Source of the DNA: Saccharibacillus sp. O23
GTDB taxonomy: Bacteria; Bacillota; Bacilli; Paenibacillales; Paenibacillaceae
DNA: 64,000 nucleotides
Assembly (NCBI RefSeq): GCF_002205895.1
Contig: NZ_NJDE01000025.1
Coordinates: 206,256 to 270,255 of the forward strand
Direction: 5' to 3'
The translations under genes and the position numbers were made by a program. Under the pieces are notes generated by a model, which saw only the letters and a list, made by a program, of their open reading frames with translations, searched no databases and was not told where the DNA came from. Shown piece by piece: positions 8,594 to 17,567 of the stretch. The first letter of the stretch is position 1. Each line of letters starts with the position of its first letter.

Positions 8594-9112
8594 ATGACTC
8601 AACAACGTACGGGCGTCGCCACATTCAAAGGCAACCCGATCACCCTGATCGGTCCCGAACTCAAAGTCGGCGACTCGGCGCCGGACTTCAAACTGAACCG
8701 CAATCTGCTGGAGGAAGCTTCGCTGAAAGACTTCGCGGGCAAGATCAAATTGATCAGCGTGGTCCCTTCTCTCGATACCGGAACCTGCGACGCGCAGACG
8801 CGGCGTTTCAATACCGAAGCCGCCGATCTGGGCGACAAAGTCGTCATCTTGACCGTCAGCGTCGATCTTCCGTTCGCGCAGGCCCGTTGGTGCGGCGCGG
8901 CAGGCGTCGACCAAGTCGTGACTTTGTCCGACTACAAAGGACGTTCGTTCGGCGAAGCCTACGGCGTTCTGATCGAAGAATTCCAGCTCGATATGCGCGC
9001 GATCTTCGTGTTGGACGAAAACGACCGGATCGCTTATGTCGAATATTTGCAGGAAATGGGCAATCATCCGAACTACGAGCAAGCGATCGCGGCCGTTAAA
9101 GCGCTGCTGTAG
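8594..9112 (+). CDS. tpx: Thiol peroxidase Tpx
   Basis: A 172-residue atypical two-cysteine peroxiredoxin. The peroxidatic Cys is C65 in [12 protein letters not shown] and the resolving Cys is C100 in [11 protein letters not shown], both in the spacing of the Tpx family. It reduces hydrogen peroxide and organic hydroperoxides in the cytoplasm and is recycled by thioredoxin. AAGGAGG lies at 8578-8584. Either GTG 8591 or ATG 8594 could be the start; the ATG (MTQQRTG) is preferred with a 9-nt spacer. The gene has its own promoter and is followed by interspersed repeats rather than another gene, so it is monocistronic. Confidence 0.96.
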   Translation: MTQQRTGVATFKGNPITLIGPELKVGDSAPDFKLNRNLLEEASLKDFAGKIKLISVVPSLDTGTCDAQTRRFNTEAADLGDKVVILTVSVDLPFAQARWCGAAGVDQVVTLSDYKGRSFGEAYGVLIEEFQLDMRAIFVLDENDRIAYVEYLQEMGNHPNYEQAIAAVKALL

Positions 9113-9241
9113 TACCCTTTCAACTCTTAATCACAGGATTATGTTTCACTGAAACGCACACGCTTTAGGTGCGATTCAGGGGAGCGTATTCCTACCTTTA
9201 GTGTTGACAAGGTACTAGTACCTTTAGCGTTGACAAGGCAC
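9111..9241. repeat. Interspersed palindromic repeat, copy 2 (compound)
   Basis: It begins AGTACCCTTTCAACTCTTAA, which aligns with copy 1 near 5013, has an inner hairpin CTGAAACGCAC/GTGCGATTCAG (about 9149-9179), and ends in two direct repeats of a 23-bp unit (9193-9215 and 9219-9241, two differences) of the form TACCTTTAG-YGTTGACAAGG. It overlaps the tpx stop codon. Confidence 0.6.
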
Positions 9242-9264
9242 TGATCCTTTTCCCCGAATCGACG

Positions 9265-9309
9265 AAAAAACGCACCCGCTCTGCTTAAGACTTCTACAGA
9301 GCGGGTGCG
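9265..9309 (-). terminator. Terminator of the DUF1499-like gene
   Basis: CGCACCCGCTCTG (9271-9283) pairs perfectly with CAGAGCGGGTGCG (9297-9309). On the minus strand the stem is followed by six T (9265-9270). Confidence 0.85.
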
Positions 9310-9369
9310 CTTACATCAACTCGAAAGTTCGACGAAGACCGATCGGTCTCTGCCTCTCGTCCCTCCGAC

Positions 9370-9762
9370 TTAACTTGTCGTTTTGTACGATGCCAGCTTT
9401 TTGTCCAGAATCGCGAACAAGCTTAGAATCGTCCGATAATTGGCGCCCAGATCGCCCAGCGATCCGCGGGAAGCCGAATAAATGTCCACGGCGCTCTTCA
9501 CCGGTCCGACGGCCAATACCGATACGGTAATATCCATCGTCCGTCCGAACTTCGTGCGTTTCTCCAGCGTGATCTCTCCGACGCCCGCCACTTCGTGCAG
9601 CACGGTATAACCGGGAATTTTTTTCAGCGTCGCGCTGACTTCCTCCCACGCTCTGTCTCTGGAAAGGCTGTAGTATCTCGTTTTCATCTTAGGGTCGGCT
9701 GCGCGGTCGCTTGTTCCTTCCTGACTGCGAATGATCCCGACCAGTGTACGTTTAAACGACAA
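9370..9762 (-). CDS. DUF1499-like small cytosolic protein
   Basis: A 130-residue soluble protein with no signal peptide, membrane segment or catalytic motif. The core KMKTRYYSLSRDRAWEEVSATLKKIPGYTV followed by a strand-rich half resembles DUF1499 proteins, which pair a helix with a beta sheet and have no established function. AAAGGAGG precedes the ATG. It is flanked by its own terminator and the upstream 6S-like RNA gene, so it is probably monocistronic. The family call is from pattern memory; an alternative is a lineage-specific protein with the same fold. Confidence 0.55.
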   Translation of the reverse strand: MSFKRTLVGIIRSQEGTSDRAADPKMKTRYYSLSRDRAWEEVSATLKKIPGYTVLHEVAGVGEITLEKRTKFGRTMDITVSVLAVGPVKSAVDIYSASRGSLGDLGANYRTILSLFAILDKKLASYKTTS

Positions 9763-9854
9763 GATCTTTCCTCCTTTAACGTTACCCCTCGTACTCTGCG
9801 TTCCTTACTTCCTAGTGTATCATTGTTCGATTCAGAACAAAAGAAAAACACAAC

Positions 9855-9952
9855 AAAAACGTCCCTGCCCGAGAGTGGCCTACACCCGGTGCAAGGACGC
9901 TTTATCCCGTTCGGGATTCAACGCTGTCTTGTTATGTACGCCCGGCAGGGAC
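9855..9952 (-). terminator. Long hairpin with T run downstream of the 6S-like RNA
   Basis: GTCCCTGCC (9861-9869) pairs with GGCAGGGAC (9944-9952) and a run of T follows on the minus strand (9855-9859). The loop itself contains the hairpin ATCCCG/CGGGAT. It could end a longer (~305 nt) transcript from the promoter at 10166-10194. Confidence 0.5.
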
Positions 9953-9964
9953 ATTCCCCGCTAG

Positions 9965-10159
9965 GCAAAAAGAGATCCCGCTCTGCCGTCCGGTGACATT
10001 GTCTCGAACCTGCTATCGCAGGTGGGTGACCGCAAGACGGGCTTTGAAGTCCCCATGTCATATAGACAGGGCTTTTCATCGCGGCGCCTAATGTAGATCT
10101 CCCGAGACTTATCCATTGGTTCAAAACAACGAAAGACCGAAACGTACATCGCAGGATGT
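9965..10159 (-). ncRNA. ssrS: 6S-like regulatory RNA (candidate)
   Basis: A ~195-nt minus-strand transcript is predicted from a consensus promoter to GATCTCTTTTTG. No protein is encoded. Features that fit a Bacillota 6S RNA are the length, a closing pair GAGATC...GATCTC, a hairpin CCCTGTC-TATAT-GACATGGG, the segment TGCGGTCACCCACC and the terminal hairpin ACCTGC-GATA-GCAGGT. 6S RNA folds as a long hairpin with an open bubble and holds the sigma-A RNA polymerase in stationary phase. I recognise this by pattern only; the family call needs a covariance search. It is not tmRNA, RNase P RNA or SRP RNA, whose signature motifs are absent. Confidence 0.55.
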
Positions 10160-10165
10160 AACGTC

Positions 10166-10194
10166 ATTATAGCGCTTACGCACCGTAATGTAAA
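10166..10194 (-). promoter_or_regulatory. Consensus sigma-A promoter of the 6S-like RNA
   Basis: On the minus strand, TTTACA (10189-10194), 17-bp spacer, TATAAT (10166-10171). No start codon with a ribosome site follows, which supports an RNA gene. Confidence 0.75.
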
Positions 10195-10237
10195 CGCCGA
10201 AGACGACTTTTGTTAAAGAACCTTCACTATTTCTTTT

Positions 10238-11011
10238 TTACTTTTCTTTCTTCTCTTTGCCCAGTTCGATGATCTCCGATTCTTGATCCGCGTTCTGCGC
10301 TTCTTCGCGTTTCTTGGCCTGTTCCTGCATCTTGGTAAAGGTCGCGTAGAAGTTGAAGAACGCGAACCAAGCGATCACGCTTCCGGCAAAGATCACGATC
10401 AGCACCGGCATGTAGGTGAAGCAGATATAGATGACGGCGATCGCGCCGAGCAGAGTCGAGAATACGCGGAACGGACGCAGCAGCGTCAGCAGGATCGCGT
10501 TTTTGAGAATGCCGCCGATCTTCATATGATAGTGCGTGACCATCGAGAAGAAATTGAACAGCGAGACGAACAGGAGAATCATCAAGATCAGCATCAGGAT
10601 GCCGAACAGCTGCATGTTGCGGAACTGCACCATGTAGACCGTGATGTCCACGTACATGACCACGAACAGCAGCGTATAGAAGAGTCCGCCTACGAGGCTC
10701 TGTTTATAATTTTCTTTGTAGCCTTTGAAAAACGTACGAATGATCTTGACGTCCGGCTCTCCCATGACCCATTTCCGCGTCACCGTAAACATGGCGGACG
10801 TGGCCGGGAACAATGTAACCGGTGCCAGAATCCCCAGCGCCCAATTCAGCGTAACCGCTTCGTTCACGTACTGCGGGTCGATCGCCAGCCGCATGTACAA
10901 GATGAACAAGAACGGCACCGAACAGATCACCCAGAGCAGATTCGTACCCGAGAGACGCATGATCCACTCGGTCAGGCGATAGATGCCCCCTGTAAGCCCC
11001 CTAAATTCCAA
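10238..11011 (-). CDS. DUF624 membrane protein (YesL family)
   Basis: A 257-residue protein with about five to six membrane helices, beginning MEFRGLTGGIYRLTEWIMRL, the characteristic N-terminus of the YesL/DUF624 family. YesL-type genes often accompany sugar or polysaccharide transport genes, but their function is not established and no transport genes adjoin here. The start is the TTG at 11009-11011, because GAGGAG lies just upstream and the family consensus begins there; the longer frame to 11065 is an artefact. The C-terminus is charged (QAKKREEAQNADQES...KEKKEK) and cytoplasmic. It lies between the 6S-like RNA and cshA, in the same direction. Confidence 0.82.
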   Translation of the reverse strand: MEFRGLTGGIYRLTEWIMRLSGTNLLWVICSVPFLFILYMRLAIDPQYVNEAVTLNWALGILAPVTLFPATSAMFTVTRKWVMGEPDVKIIRTFFKGYKENYKQSLVGGLFYTLLFVVMYVDITVYMVQFRNMQLFGILMLILMILLFVSLFNFFSMVTHYHMKIGGILKNAILLTLLRPFRVFSTLLGAIAVIYICFTYMPVLIVIFAGSVIAWFAFFNFYATFTKMQEQAKKREEAQNADQESEIIELGKEKKEK

Positions 11012-11178
11012 CAGGTATTCCTCCTCAAAAATCGCATAATCGCCGCGTAATACGCGAAAACGCACTTTATGCCGTATGATATTTCATTATAACGGTTCCC
11101 TTCCGCAAAAACCACCCTTTGCAAAAAGGGTTTCGAAACGTTTGCACGTCTTCCGGGCGAAAAAGCAAAGAAAGAAAC

Positions 11179-11207
11179 AAAAAGAGCGGCGCAAGGATGC
11201 GCCGCTC
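11179..11207 (-). terminator. Terminator of the DEAD-box helicase gene
   Basis: GAGCGGCGCA (11184-11193) pairs with TGCGCCGCTC (11198-11207) around a 4-nt loop, followed on the minus strand by TTTTTG. Confidence 0.88.
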
Positions 11208-11227
11208 GGGGATTGCTCGATTCGTTC

Positions 11228-12823
11228 TTAGCCTTCGTAGTTGTCGCGTTTAGGAGCCGGACGGTCTCCGCCTTGTCCTTGGTAAGAGGACTTGCCGCGA
11301 CCTTGGTAGCCGCCTTCTTTGGAGCCTTTGTAGCCGCCGGTTCCGCCCGAACGGCTGCCGCCTTGGTAGCCGCCGCTGCGTCCGCTGCTGCTTCCGCCTT
11401 TGTAGCCGCCTTTATAACCGCTGCCACTTCCGCCTTTGTAACCGCCGCCCGAACGTCCGCCGCCGTAGCTGCCCGACGGTTTGCGACGTTTCACGCGAAC
11501 CGGATCTTCCGGAGTCAATTCGATCTTCGCGTCTTTTTTCTCGCCGGTCATCAGCTTCATCGCCGCCGACAGCAAGTTGACGGAATCGTATTGTTCCAGC
11601 ATTTGGATCGCGATCGCTTTGTATTCGTTCAGTTCGCCGTCCTGCACCACTTCGAGCAGACGCTCGGCGAGGATGCGTTGTTTGCCTTCGATTGCTTCGC
11701 TCATCGTAGGAAGCGGTTTGCGGGCGATCTTATGACGCGTTACGCGTTCGATGAAGTTCAGGTGATCCAGCTCGCGCGGCGTTACGAACGACCACGCTTT
11801 GCCTTCTTTGCCCGCGCGGCCCGTACGGCCGATCCGGTGAACGTAGCTCTCCGGATCCTGCGGAAGGTCGAAGTTGATTACGTGCGAGACGCCCGATACG
11901 TCGAGACCGCGCGCCGCAACGTCCGTCGCTACGAGAACTTCGATGCTGCCGTCGCGGAACTTGCGCATAACCGCGTCGCGTTGGTTCTGCGACAGGTCGC
12001 CGTGCAGGCCGTCCGCCGAGTAACCGCGTTTTTGCAGCGCTTCGGACAGTTCGTCGACCCGGCGCTTCGTGCGTCCGAACAGGATTGCCAGTTCCGGCGA
12101 TTCCATGTCGATCAGGCGGGTCAGGGCTTCGAACTTCTGACGCTCAGGCACTTCGATGTAAGCCTGATCGATCAGCGGAGCGCTGATTTGCTTCGGAATG
12201 ACGGATACGTGCTGCGGGTTCTTCAGGAACTGCTCGGCCAGACGTTTGATGTTGGCCGGCATCGTTGCCGAGAACAGCAGCGTTTGACGCTCTTCCGGAA
12301 CGAGTTTCAGGATCGACTGGATGTCGTCCATGAAGCCCATGTCCAGCATTTCGTCCGCTTCGTCCAGTACGACGGTGTGAACATCGTCGAGCTTGATCGT
12401 TTTGCGGTTGATGTGGTCAAGCAGACGTCCCGGCGTACCGATGATGATCTGCGGTTTTCTTTTCAGGGCGCGGATCTGACGCACGATGTCTTGACCGCCG
12501 TAGATCGCCAGCGAACGCAGGCCTTTGAAACGGGCCAGTTTCTCGATCTCGTCGGCAACCTGAATCGCGAGTTCGCGGGTAGGCGCCATGATGAGTGCCG
12601 AGATTTTTTCTTCTTCGCGAGCGATCTTGCTGATCATCGGAATGCCGAACGCGGCCGTTTTGCCCGTACCGGTCTGCGCTTGTCCGATCATGTCGCTTCC
12701 GGTCAGCGCGATCGGAATCGCCTGCGCCTGGATCGGAGTCGCTTCTTCAAAGCCCATTTCCGTGATTGCCTGCAATACTTTTGGTTCCAAATCGAAGTCT
12801 ACAAAATTTGCCAATAGATTCAT
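11228..12823 (-). CDS. cshA: DEAD-box ATP-dependent RNA helicase CshA
   Basis: A 531-residue helicase. The Q motif region starts [20 protein letters not shown]. Motif I is AQTGTGKT, Ia [25 protein letters not shown], and the C-terminal core carries [10 protein letters not shown] and [11 protein letters not shown] ~75-residue tail is a low-complexity Gly-rich stretch with repeated YKGG/YQGG and RSGG units, likely for RNA contact. CshA unwinds RNA in ribosome assembly and mRNA decay and helps at low temperature. The start is the ATG at 12823, nine codons inside the longest frame, because AAAAGGAGC sits directly before it. A leader of about 280 nt lies upstream. Confidence 0.93.
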   Translation of the reverse strand: MNLLANFVDFDLEPKVLQAITEMGFEEATPIQAQAIPIALTGSDMIGQAQTGTGKTAAFGIPMISKIAREEEKISALIMAPTRELAIQVADEIEKLARFKGLRSLAIYGGQDIVRQIRALKRKPQIIIGTPGRLLDHINRKTIKLDDVHTVVLDEADEMLDMGFMDDIQSILKLVPEERQTLLFSATMPANIKRLAEQFLKNPQHVSVIPKQISAPLIDQAYIEVPERQKFEALTRLIDMESPELAILFGRTKRRVDELSEALQKRGYSADGLHGDLSQNQRDAVMRKFRDGSIEVLVATDVAARGLDVSGVSHVINFDLPQDPESYVHRIGRTGRAGKEGKAWSFVTPRELDHLNFIERVTRHKIARKPLPTMSEAIEGKQRILAERLLEVVQDGELNEYKAIAIQMLEQYDSVNLLSAAMKLMTGEKKDAKIELTPEDPVRVKRRKPSGSYGGGRSGGGYKGGSGSGYKGGYKGGSSSGRSGGYQGGSRSGGTGGYKGSKEGGYQGRGKSSYQGQGGDRPAPKRDNYEG

Positions 12824-13113
12824 GCTCCTTTTATTGTGAGCGACCGCCACTTTCTGTGGACAAGCCGCTTTCGGATTCTGTATTCTTAAGTAGCCGCAAC
12901 CGATCGATAACCGAAGGGTTCCTCATACTGCTGCTGCGCCAAGTTCTCCGTACCTCAACACTTGGCTTGGACAAAGGGGAGGAGCTTTTCAAACCGAAAA
13001 GCCAAAGCCTTATTATATACCGTTTAACCTTTTACTCGTGATTCTTCCGCTCAGCCGTTGACGGTTACGGAAACGAGAAAGATCTACTCAAGAACATCTA
13101 AATCATTATACCA
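12824..13113 (-). promoter_or_regulatory. Long 5' leader and extended -10 promoter of cshA
   Basis: On the minus strand, TGGTATAAT (TATAAT at 13105-13110) is an extended -10 element, with no clear -35. The distance to the cshA start gives a leader of roughly 270-280 nt without a protein. It contains the hairpin-like GGCTTTTCGG/AAAAGC around 12985-13005 and a second AT-rich TATATAAT near 13014. Cold-shock helicase mRNAs commonly have long regulated leaders; a specific element was not recognised. Confidence 0.5.
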
Positions 13114-13217
13114 TAAGCGACTATCAAAAAGCCAGTAAACCTTTCAAGGGTTTGTCACATTTTTTCACGTTTTTCATATTTTTTTTGAAACTCATTTTGT
13201 TTTCAGGAGTGGTTGTC

Positions 13218-14045
13218 TTGTTTATTCGCTTGGGTCATATCGTCACGACGGTCGTCGGCGCTCTGCTGATCGCGGCCGGTTTCAACCTGTTCTTGATTCC
13301 CCATCAACTGCTCAGCGGCGGCGTATCGGGCCTTTCCATGCTTACCGGCTACTTCACCCCGCTCTCGATCGGGGTGCTGTATTTCGTCTACAACGTGCCG
13401 ATGCTGATCGCGGGTTGGTTTCTGCTCGGACGGCGCTTTATCCTGCTGAGCATCGTTTCCGTCGCGGCCGTCACGGTATTGGTCACGCTCGTTCCGGAAC
13501 GCATGGTCGCCAACGACCCTATCCTCTCCTCCGTCTTCGGCGGCGTGCTGGTCGGCGTAGGCGCCGGCATCTCGTTCCGCGTCGGCGGTTCGAGCGGCGG
13601 TTTCGATATTCTCGGCTCGATCGTCACGCGTTATCGCGATTTTCCCGTCGGCAACGTGCTCGTGGCGTTGAACGGGTTGGTCATTTTGGCGATGGGCTAT
13701 CTGCAGGAGGATTGGAATCTGGCCCTGCTCTCGATGGTCTCGATCTATATCACGGGCAAAGTCGTCGACATGATCCACGTCAGCCATACCAAAGTCACGC
13801 TGTTCATCATCACGGACGATACGGAGAAGATGCTCGAACGCCTGCTGCAGATCGAACGCGGCGTGACGCGGATTCCGGCCGAAGGCGCTTTTTCCCACGC
13901 AAAAAAAGACATGCTGATGACCGTCACCACCCGCTACGAGTTGGCCGAGCTGCGGCGCATCATCAAAGAAGCCGATCCGCGCGCTTTCGTCAATATCGTG
14001 GAAACGGTAGGGGTCATGGGCTCGTTCCGCAAACGCTCGATGTAA
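13218..14045 (+). CDS. YitT family membrane protein (DUF161-DUF2179)
   Basis: A 276-residue protein with about five to six membrane helices in residues 1-190, including FRVGGSSGGFDILGSI, followed by a cytoplasmic DUF2179 domain (about 195-270, IERGVTRIPAEGAFSHAKKDMLMTVTT). This is the standard YitT architecture; the function is unknown, with transport suggested for the family. The start is the TTG at 13218, eight bases after AGGAG; the longer frame from 13152 lacks a ribosome site. It is divergent from cshA. Confidence 0.88.
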   Translation: MFIRLGHIVTTVVGALLIAAGFNLFLIPHQLLSGGVSGLSMLTGYFTPLSIGVLYFVYNVPMLIAGWFLLGRRFILLSIVSVAAVTVLVTLVPERMVANDPILSSVFGGVLVGVGAGISFRVGGSSGGFDILGSIVTRYRDFPVGNVLVALNGLVILAMGYLQEDWNLALLSMVSIYITGKVVDMIHVSHTKVTLFIITDDTEKMLERLLQIERGVTRIPAEGAFSHAKKDMLMTVTTRYELAELRRIIKEADPRAFVNIVETVGVMGSFRKRSM

Positions 14046-14088
14046 CGCTTCCGAAGAAAAAGGCGCGAAATCGAATTTCGTAAAATCC

Positions 14089-14099
14089 TGTGTTATAAT
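14089..14099 (+). promoter_or_regulatory. Extended -10 promoter of the 64-residue protein gene
   Basis: TGTTATAAT (TATAAT 14094-14099) is an extended -10 element; the -35 is weak. The leader to the start codon is about 140 nt and contains the hairpin GGGATCTCC-CC-GGAGTCCC. Confidence 0.5.
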
Positions 14100-14243
14100 G
14101 AATCCGTACCGCTTCCGGGATCTCCCCGGAGTCCCGGTTGACAAGCTTCACGCTTCAGCTTCATAGGCAGCGCATGGTTAGCTTTTCTCAGGTATTCGAG
14201 TCAGACAATGACGTACGATTCCGGAAAAGAAAGGGTGACGACT

Positions 14244-14438
14244 ATGGAAATGGAAGCCGTAAAACTTGAGCAAATCGTGATGAAATGGTACCCCGACATG
14301 CTTTCGTTCTTGAAGCAGCAGGAGCTTGATTCCGTGATCGTCCTTCGCGACGGCCTGGGTATTCTCGAAGCCGAAGACGCGCTCGACATTATCCATCACA
14401 GCATCCTGGAGCATCAGACGCCGGAAGTTCTGCAATGA
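14244..14438 (+). CDS. Small hypothetical protein (64 aa)
   Basis: A small acidic protein beginning MEMEAVKLEQIVMKWYPDML. I do not recognise it. It is soluble, has no Cys, and is predicted to be mostly helical (KQQELDSVIVLRDGLGILEAEDALDIIHHSI). The start ATG at 14244 is preferred because AGAAAGGGTG precedes it; the longer frame from 14208 has no ribosome site. It has its own promoter and a strong GC-rich hairpin downstream (14481-14512), so it is a separate transcription unit. Confidence 0.6.
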   Translation: MEMEAVKLEQIVMKWYPDMLSFLKQQELDSVIVLRDGLGILEAEDALDIIHHSILEHQTPEVLQ

Positions 14439-14480
14439 CCCGCAAGATTCGCGCTTGATCTTCTTCATAAGTTCGACCCA

Positions 14481-14512
14481 TAAGGCCGCTTCTTCCTTAG
14501 ACGGAAGAGCGG
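14481..14512. terminator. GC-rich hairpin after the small protein gene
   Basis: GGCCGCTTCTTCC pairs with GGAAGAGCGGCC around a short loop. There is no T run, so termination is uncertain. The following 180 bp up to the next gene show no further feature except a weak -10 (TATACT, 14642-14647). Confidence 0.4.
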
Positions 14513-14698
14513 CCCTACATATTTGTCCCGATCTCCGCGATTCGTCCGTGATGCAAGAGGTTAAATATTCAAGATGTGCCGCGCGCCGGAATAATCAGGG
14601 ATTCGTGACAAATTTGTTGCTTCGCCGAGGCAAAAAAACGCTATACTGGTAACGGCCCTTCCGGCCCAGAATCACGCATACACAAGGGAGAGAATGAA

Positions 14699-15904
14699 AT
14701 GGACATCTTATGGAGCCTGTTGGCTCTGACGGTAGGCGCATCCAACCCGGAAAGCGTGCAGCCTGCCCAAACGAACCCCAATCCGATCACGGTAGCGGTC
14801 GAATCGGCGTGGAACATGAGCGCCCTCACCGCCCAGAAGAACAACGTGGTCATCGACGCGGACAACCCGCCGGTCAAGATCGACCCGCAGCCGGACGCCC
14901 CGAAAGTCAAAGGGGTCTACGTCACGGCATACAGCGCGGGCGGTTCGCGAATGAACCAACTGCTGGATCTGCTCGACAATACCGGTCTGAACTCGATGGT
15001 AATCGACATCAAAGACGACCTGGGGTACATAACGTACAAGACCGAGAATCAGGATCTGCTCAAGATGGGCACTGCCCAAAAGTTCATCCCGGACATCAAA
15101 GACCTGATGGGCAAACTCCAAAAGCATAACGTCTACCCGATCGCGCGCATCGTCGTGTTCAAAGACACGGTGCTGGCCGAAAAACACCCGGAACTGTCGT
15201 TCACCAATGCCGACGGCAGCGTCTGGAAAAACGGCGGCGGCGACGCGTTCGTCAATCCGTACAGCAAAAAAGTATGGGATTATAACGTCGCGATCGCCAA
15301 AGAAGCGGCCGCGATGGGCTTTAAAGAAATCCAGTTCGACTATGTCCGTTTCGCCGAAGGATTCGAGAAACGCGCCGATACGTTGAAATACGAAAAACAA
15401 GGCGACAAAACGCGGACCGAAGCCGTCTCCGAATTCGTGCAGTACGCGCGCAAAGAACTGGCTCCGCTCGGCGTTCGGGTCTCCGTCGACATCTTCGGTT
15501 ATGCCGCATCCGTGCCGGCGGCGGAAGGCATCGGGCAGGACTTTACCAAGATCTCGGAAAACGTCGACGTTATCGCGCCGATGGTCTATCCGAGCCATTA
15601 CTCGACCGGTTGGTTCGGCGCCAAAGATCCGGACAAAGAACCGTACAAAACGATCAAAGGCTCGATGGTCGACACGTTCAAGAAATTGGACGAGATCAAA
15701 GACGAATCGCAGCGGCCGATCGTTCGCCCGTGGATTCAGGACTTTACGGCAAGCTGGCTCGGCAGCGGCCATTACGCCAAATACGGCAAAGCCGAAGTCG
15801 ACGCGCAGATCAAAGCGATGGCCGATATGGGCGTGGACGAATACCTGCTGTGGAACGCGTCCAACCGTTATACCTCGAACGGCAACTACGGACCGAAAGA
15901 CTGA
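14699..15904 (+). CDS. Putative glycoside hydrolase (DUF4015, COG1306)
   Basis: A 401-residue protein. After a short N-terminal helix (MDILWSLLALTVGAS) and linker, residues ~70-400 match the DUF4015 TIM-barrel family: KVKGVYVTAYSAGGSRMNQL, MVIDIKDDLGYITY, KEIQFDYVRFAEG and APMVYPSHYSTGWFG. The D of QFDYVRF and acidic residues of VIDIKDD are candidate catalytic residues by analogy with related amylase-like hydrolases. The family is thought to act on cell-envelope or extracellular polysaccharide; the substrate is unknown. The N-terminus looks like a weak signal sequence. AGGGAGAG precedes the ATG, and a strong terminator follows. Confidence 0.85.
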   Translation: MDILWSLLALTVGASNPESVQPAQTNPNPITVAVESAWNMSALTAQKNNVVIDADNPPVKIDPQPDAPKVKGVYVTAYSAGGSRMNQLLDLLDNTGLNSMVIDIKDDLGYITYKTENQDLLKMGTAQKFIPDIKDLMGKLQKHNVYPIARIVVFKDTVLAEKHPELSFTNADGSVWKNGGGDAFVNPYSKKVWDYNVAIAKEAAAMGFKEIQFDYVRFAEGFEKRADTLKYEKQGDKTRTEAVSEFVQYARKELAPLGVRVSVDIFGYAASVPAAEGIGQDFTKISENVDVIAPMVYPSHYSTGWFGAKDPDKEPYKTIKGSMVDTFKKLDEIKDESQRPIVRPWIQDFTASWLGSGHYAKYGKAEVDAQIKAMADMGVDEYLLWNASNRYTSNGNYGPKD

Positions 15905-15973
15905 TCTCCGCGGACCGTTCGATCGCACTATGATGCGGCGTCTTCCGGCGCGGCGGCACATATTCGGCGGCAG

Positions 15974-15997
15974 CCCGGCCTTCTCGGCCGGGTTTTT
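15974..15997 (+). terminator. Intrinsic terminator
   Basis: CCCGGCC-TTCTC-GGCCGGG followed by TTTTT (15993-15997). Confidence 0.88.
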
Positions 15998-16030
15998 GCC
16001 TGCGCCCGCGTTCCGCTCGACGAAGGCCCG

Positions 16031-17428
16031 ATGAAAGGATACGTTCAAGATATGCATCCCACTTCTACTCTCAAGCAAAAATGGTCTCAATTTTTCGTCG
16101 TGTTCGTGCCGATTTTCGTCACGCAGATCGCTTTGTCGGCTATGGCTTTCTTCGACACGAGCATGACGGGCCACGTCAGTCCCGCTGCTCAAGCCGGGGT
16201 GTCGATCGGCGTCAGCCTGTGGATTCCGATCCAGACCGGCCTTAACGGCGTGCTGAACGGCATCATGCCGATCGTCTCGCATCTGGTCGGCGGCGGCAAG
16301 GAACGCGATATCCGTTATAACGTGTTCCAAGCGCTGCTGCTGTCGCTCCTGTTCTCGGCCGCCGTGCTGATTCTCGGAGGCCTGCTGCTTCGGCCGGCCC
16401 TCGGCTTCATGAACGCGGAAGCGGAAGTCGCCGATACCGCGTACAAGTTCTTGCTATGCCTCGCCTTCGGCGTCGTTCCGCTGTTCGGGTATACGGTGCT
16501 GCGCGGCTGCATCGACGCGCTCGGACAGACGCGGGTCTCGATGGCGATCACGCTCTGCTCCATGCCGGTGCAGCTGCTGCTGAACTACCTGCTGATCTTC
16601 GGCAAGTTCGGCTTCCCGAAACTGGGCGGCGTCGGAGCCGGCATCGCCACGGCCGTCACGTATTGGGTCATCTTCCTGATCGCCGCTTTGATCATGCACC
16701 GCAGCGAACCGTTCGCAAGTTTCGGCTTTTTCCGCCGTTGGCACCGAATCTCGTGGGCCAAACAGGGCGAACTGCTGAAGCTCGGCATCCCGATCGGCTT
16801 CGCGACGTTCTTCGAGACGTCGATCTTCGCCGCGGTCACGCTGCTGATGAACCGTTTCGGCACGAACGCCGTCGCCGCCCATTCGGCCGCGATCAACTTC
16901 GCGTCGACGCTGTACATGATCCCGCTCGCCATCTGCATGGCGCTGACCATCCTCGTCGGCTACGAAGTCGGCGCCGGCCGGCGCAAAGACGCCAGGCAGT
17001 ACGCGCTGATCGGTATCTCTTCCGCCGTGATCATGGCGCTGGCTACCGCGGTAGTCCTGCTTCTGTTCTCGGACCAAGTCGCGCGGATCTATTCGACCGA
17101 TCCGGCCGTCACGGCGCTGATCGTCCAATTCCTCGGCTACGCGATCTTCTTCCAACTGTCGGACGCGCTCGCGACGCCGATTCAAGGCGCGCTGCGCGGA
17201 TACAAAGACGTAACGCCGGCTTTCTTTATCACGCTGATCGCTTATTGGGGCATCGGACTGCCGCTCGGCTTCGTGTTGGCCGTGTATACGTCGATAGGTC
17301 CGTTCGGCTACTGGCTGGGCTTGATCGCCGGACTCGCCGTCGGCGCGGCGCTGCTGCTTCTGCGCTTGTTCAAGGTACAGCGGATGCCGAAATTGTCGCT
17401 TCCCGACCGGGACACGGAACCCGTCTGA
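16031..17428 (+). CDS. MATE family efflux transporter
   Basis: A 465-residue protein with 12 membrane helices in two related halves: FVPIFVTQIALSAMAFFDTSMTG in the first and LKLGIPIGFATFFETSIFAA in the second. These are the hallmark segments of the MATE (MatE) family, which export cationic or organic compounds in exchange for Na+ or H+. The start could also be the ATG at 16052 (MHPTSTLKQKW), which fits the family length better; ribosome sites before both are weak. It is flanked by terminators and is monocistronic. The substrate cannot be predicted. Confidence 0.9.
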   Translation: MKGYVQDMHPTSTLKQKWSQFFVVFVPIFVTQIALSAMAFFDTSMTGHVSPAAQAGVSIGVSLWIPIQTGLNGVLNGIMPIVSHLVGGGKERDIRYNVFQALLLSLLFSAAVLILGGLLLRPALGFMNAEAEVADTAYKFLLCLAFGVVPLFGYTVLRGCIDALGQTRVSMAITLCSMPVQLLLNYLLIFGKFGFPKLGGVGAGIATAVTYWVIFLIAALIMHRSEPFASFGFFRRWHRISWAKQGELLKLGIPIGFATFFETSIFAAVTLLMNRFGTNAVAAHSAAINFASTLYMIPLAICMALTILVGYEVGAGRRKDARQYALIGISSAVIMALATAVVLLLFSDQVARIYSTDPAVTALIVQFLGYAIFFQLSDALATPIQGALRGYKDVTPAFFITLIAYWGIGLPLGFVLAVYTSIGPFGYWLGLIAGLAVGAALLLLRLFKVQRMPKLSLPDRDTEPV

Positions 17429-17475
17429 TCCCATGCCGCTTAAGTCCGTTTGCGCAGCCCGTACAGCCTACGACA

Positions 17476-17522
17476 AAAACCGTTCCTTTTCTCCGCGCAG
17501 GCGGGGATAAGAACGGTTTTTT
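17476..17522. terminator. Terminator between convergent MATE and DUF72 genes
   Basis: AAAACCGTTC (17476-17485) pairs with GAACGGTTTT (17511-17520), with an inner CCGC/GCGG pair and T tails on both strands. Confidence 0.85.
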
Positions 17523-17567
17523 CATGACCCTTTCGGGTCTCGGTCTCGGGTCGCCACGCCCGGCCGG

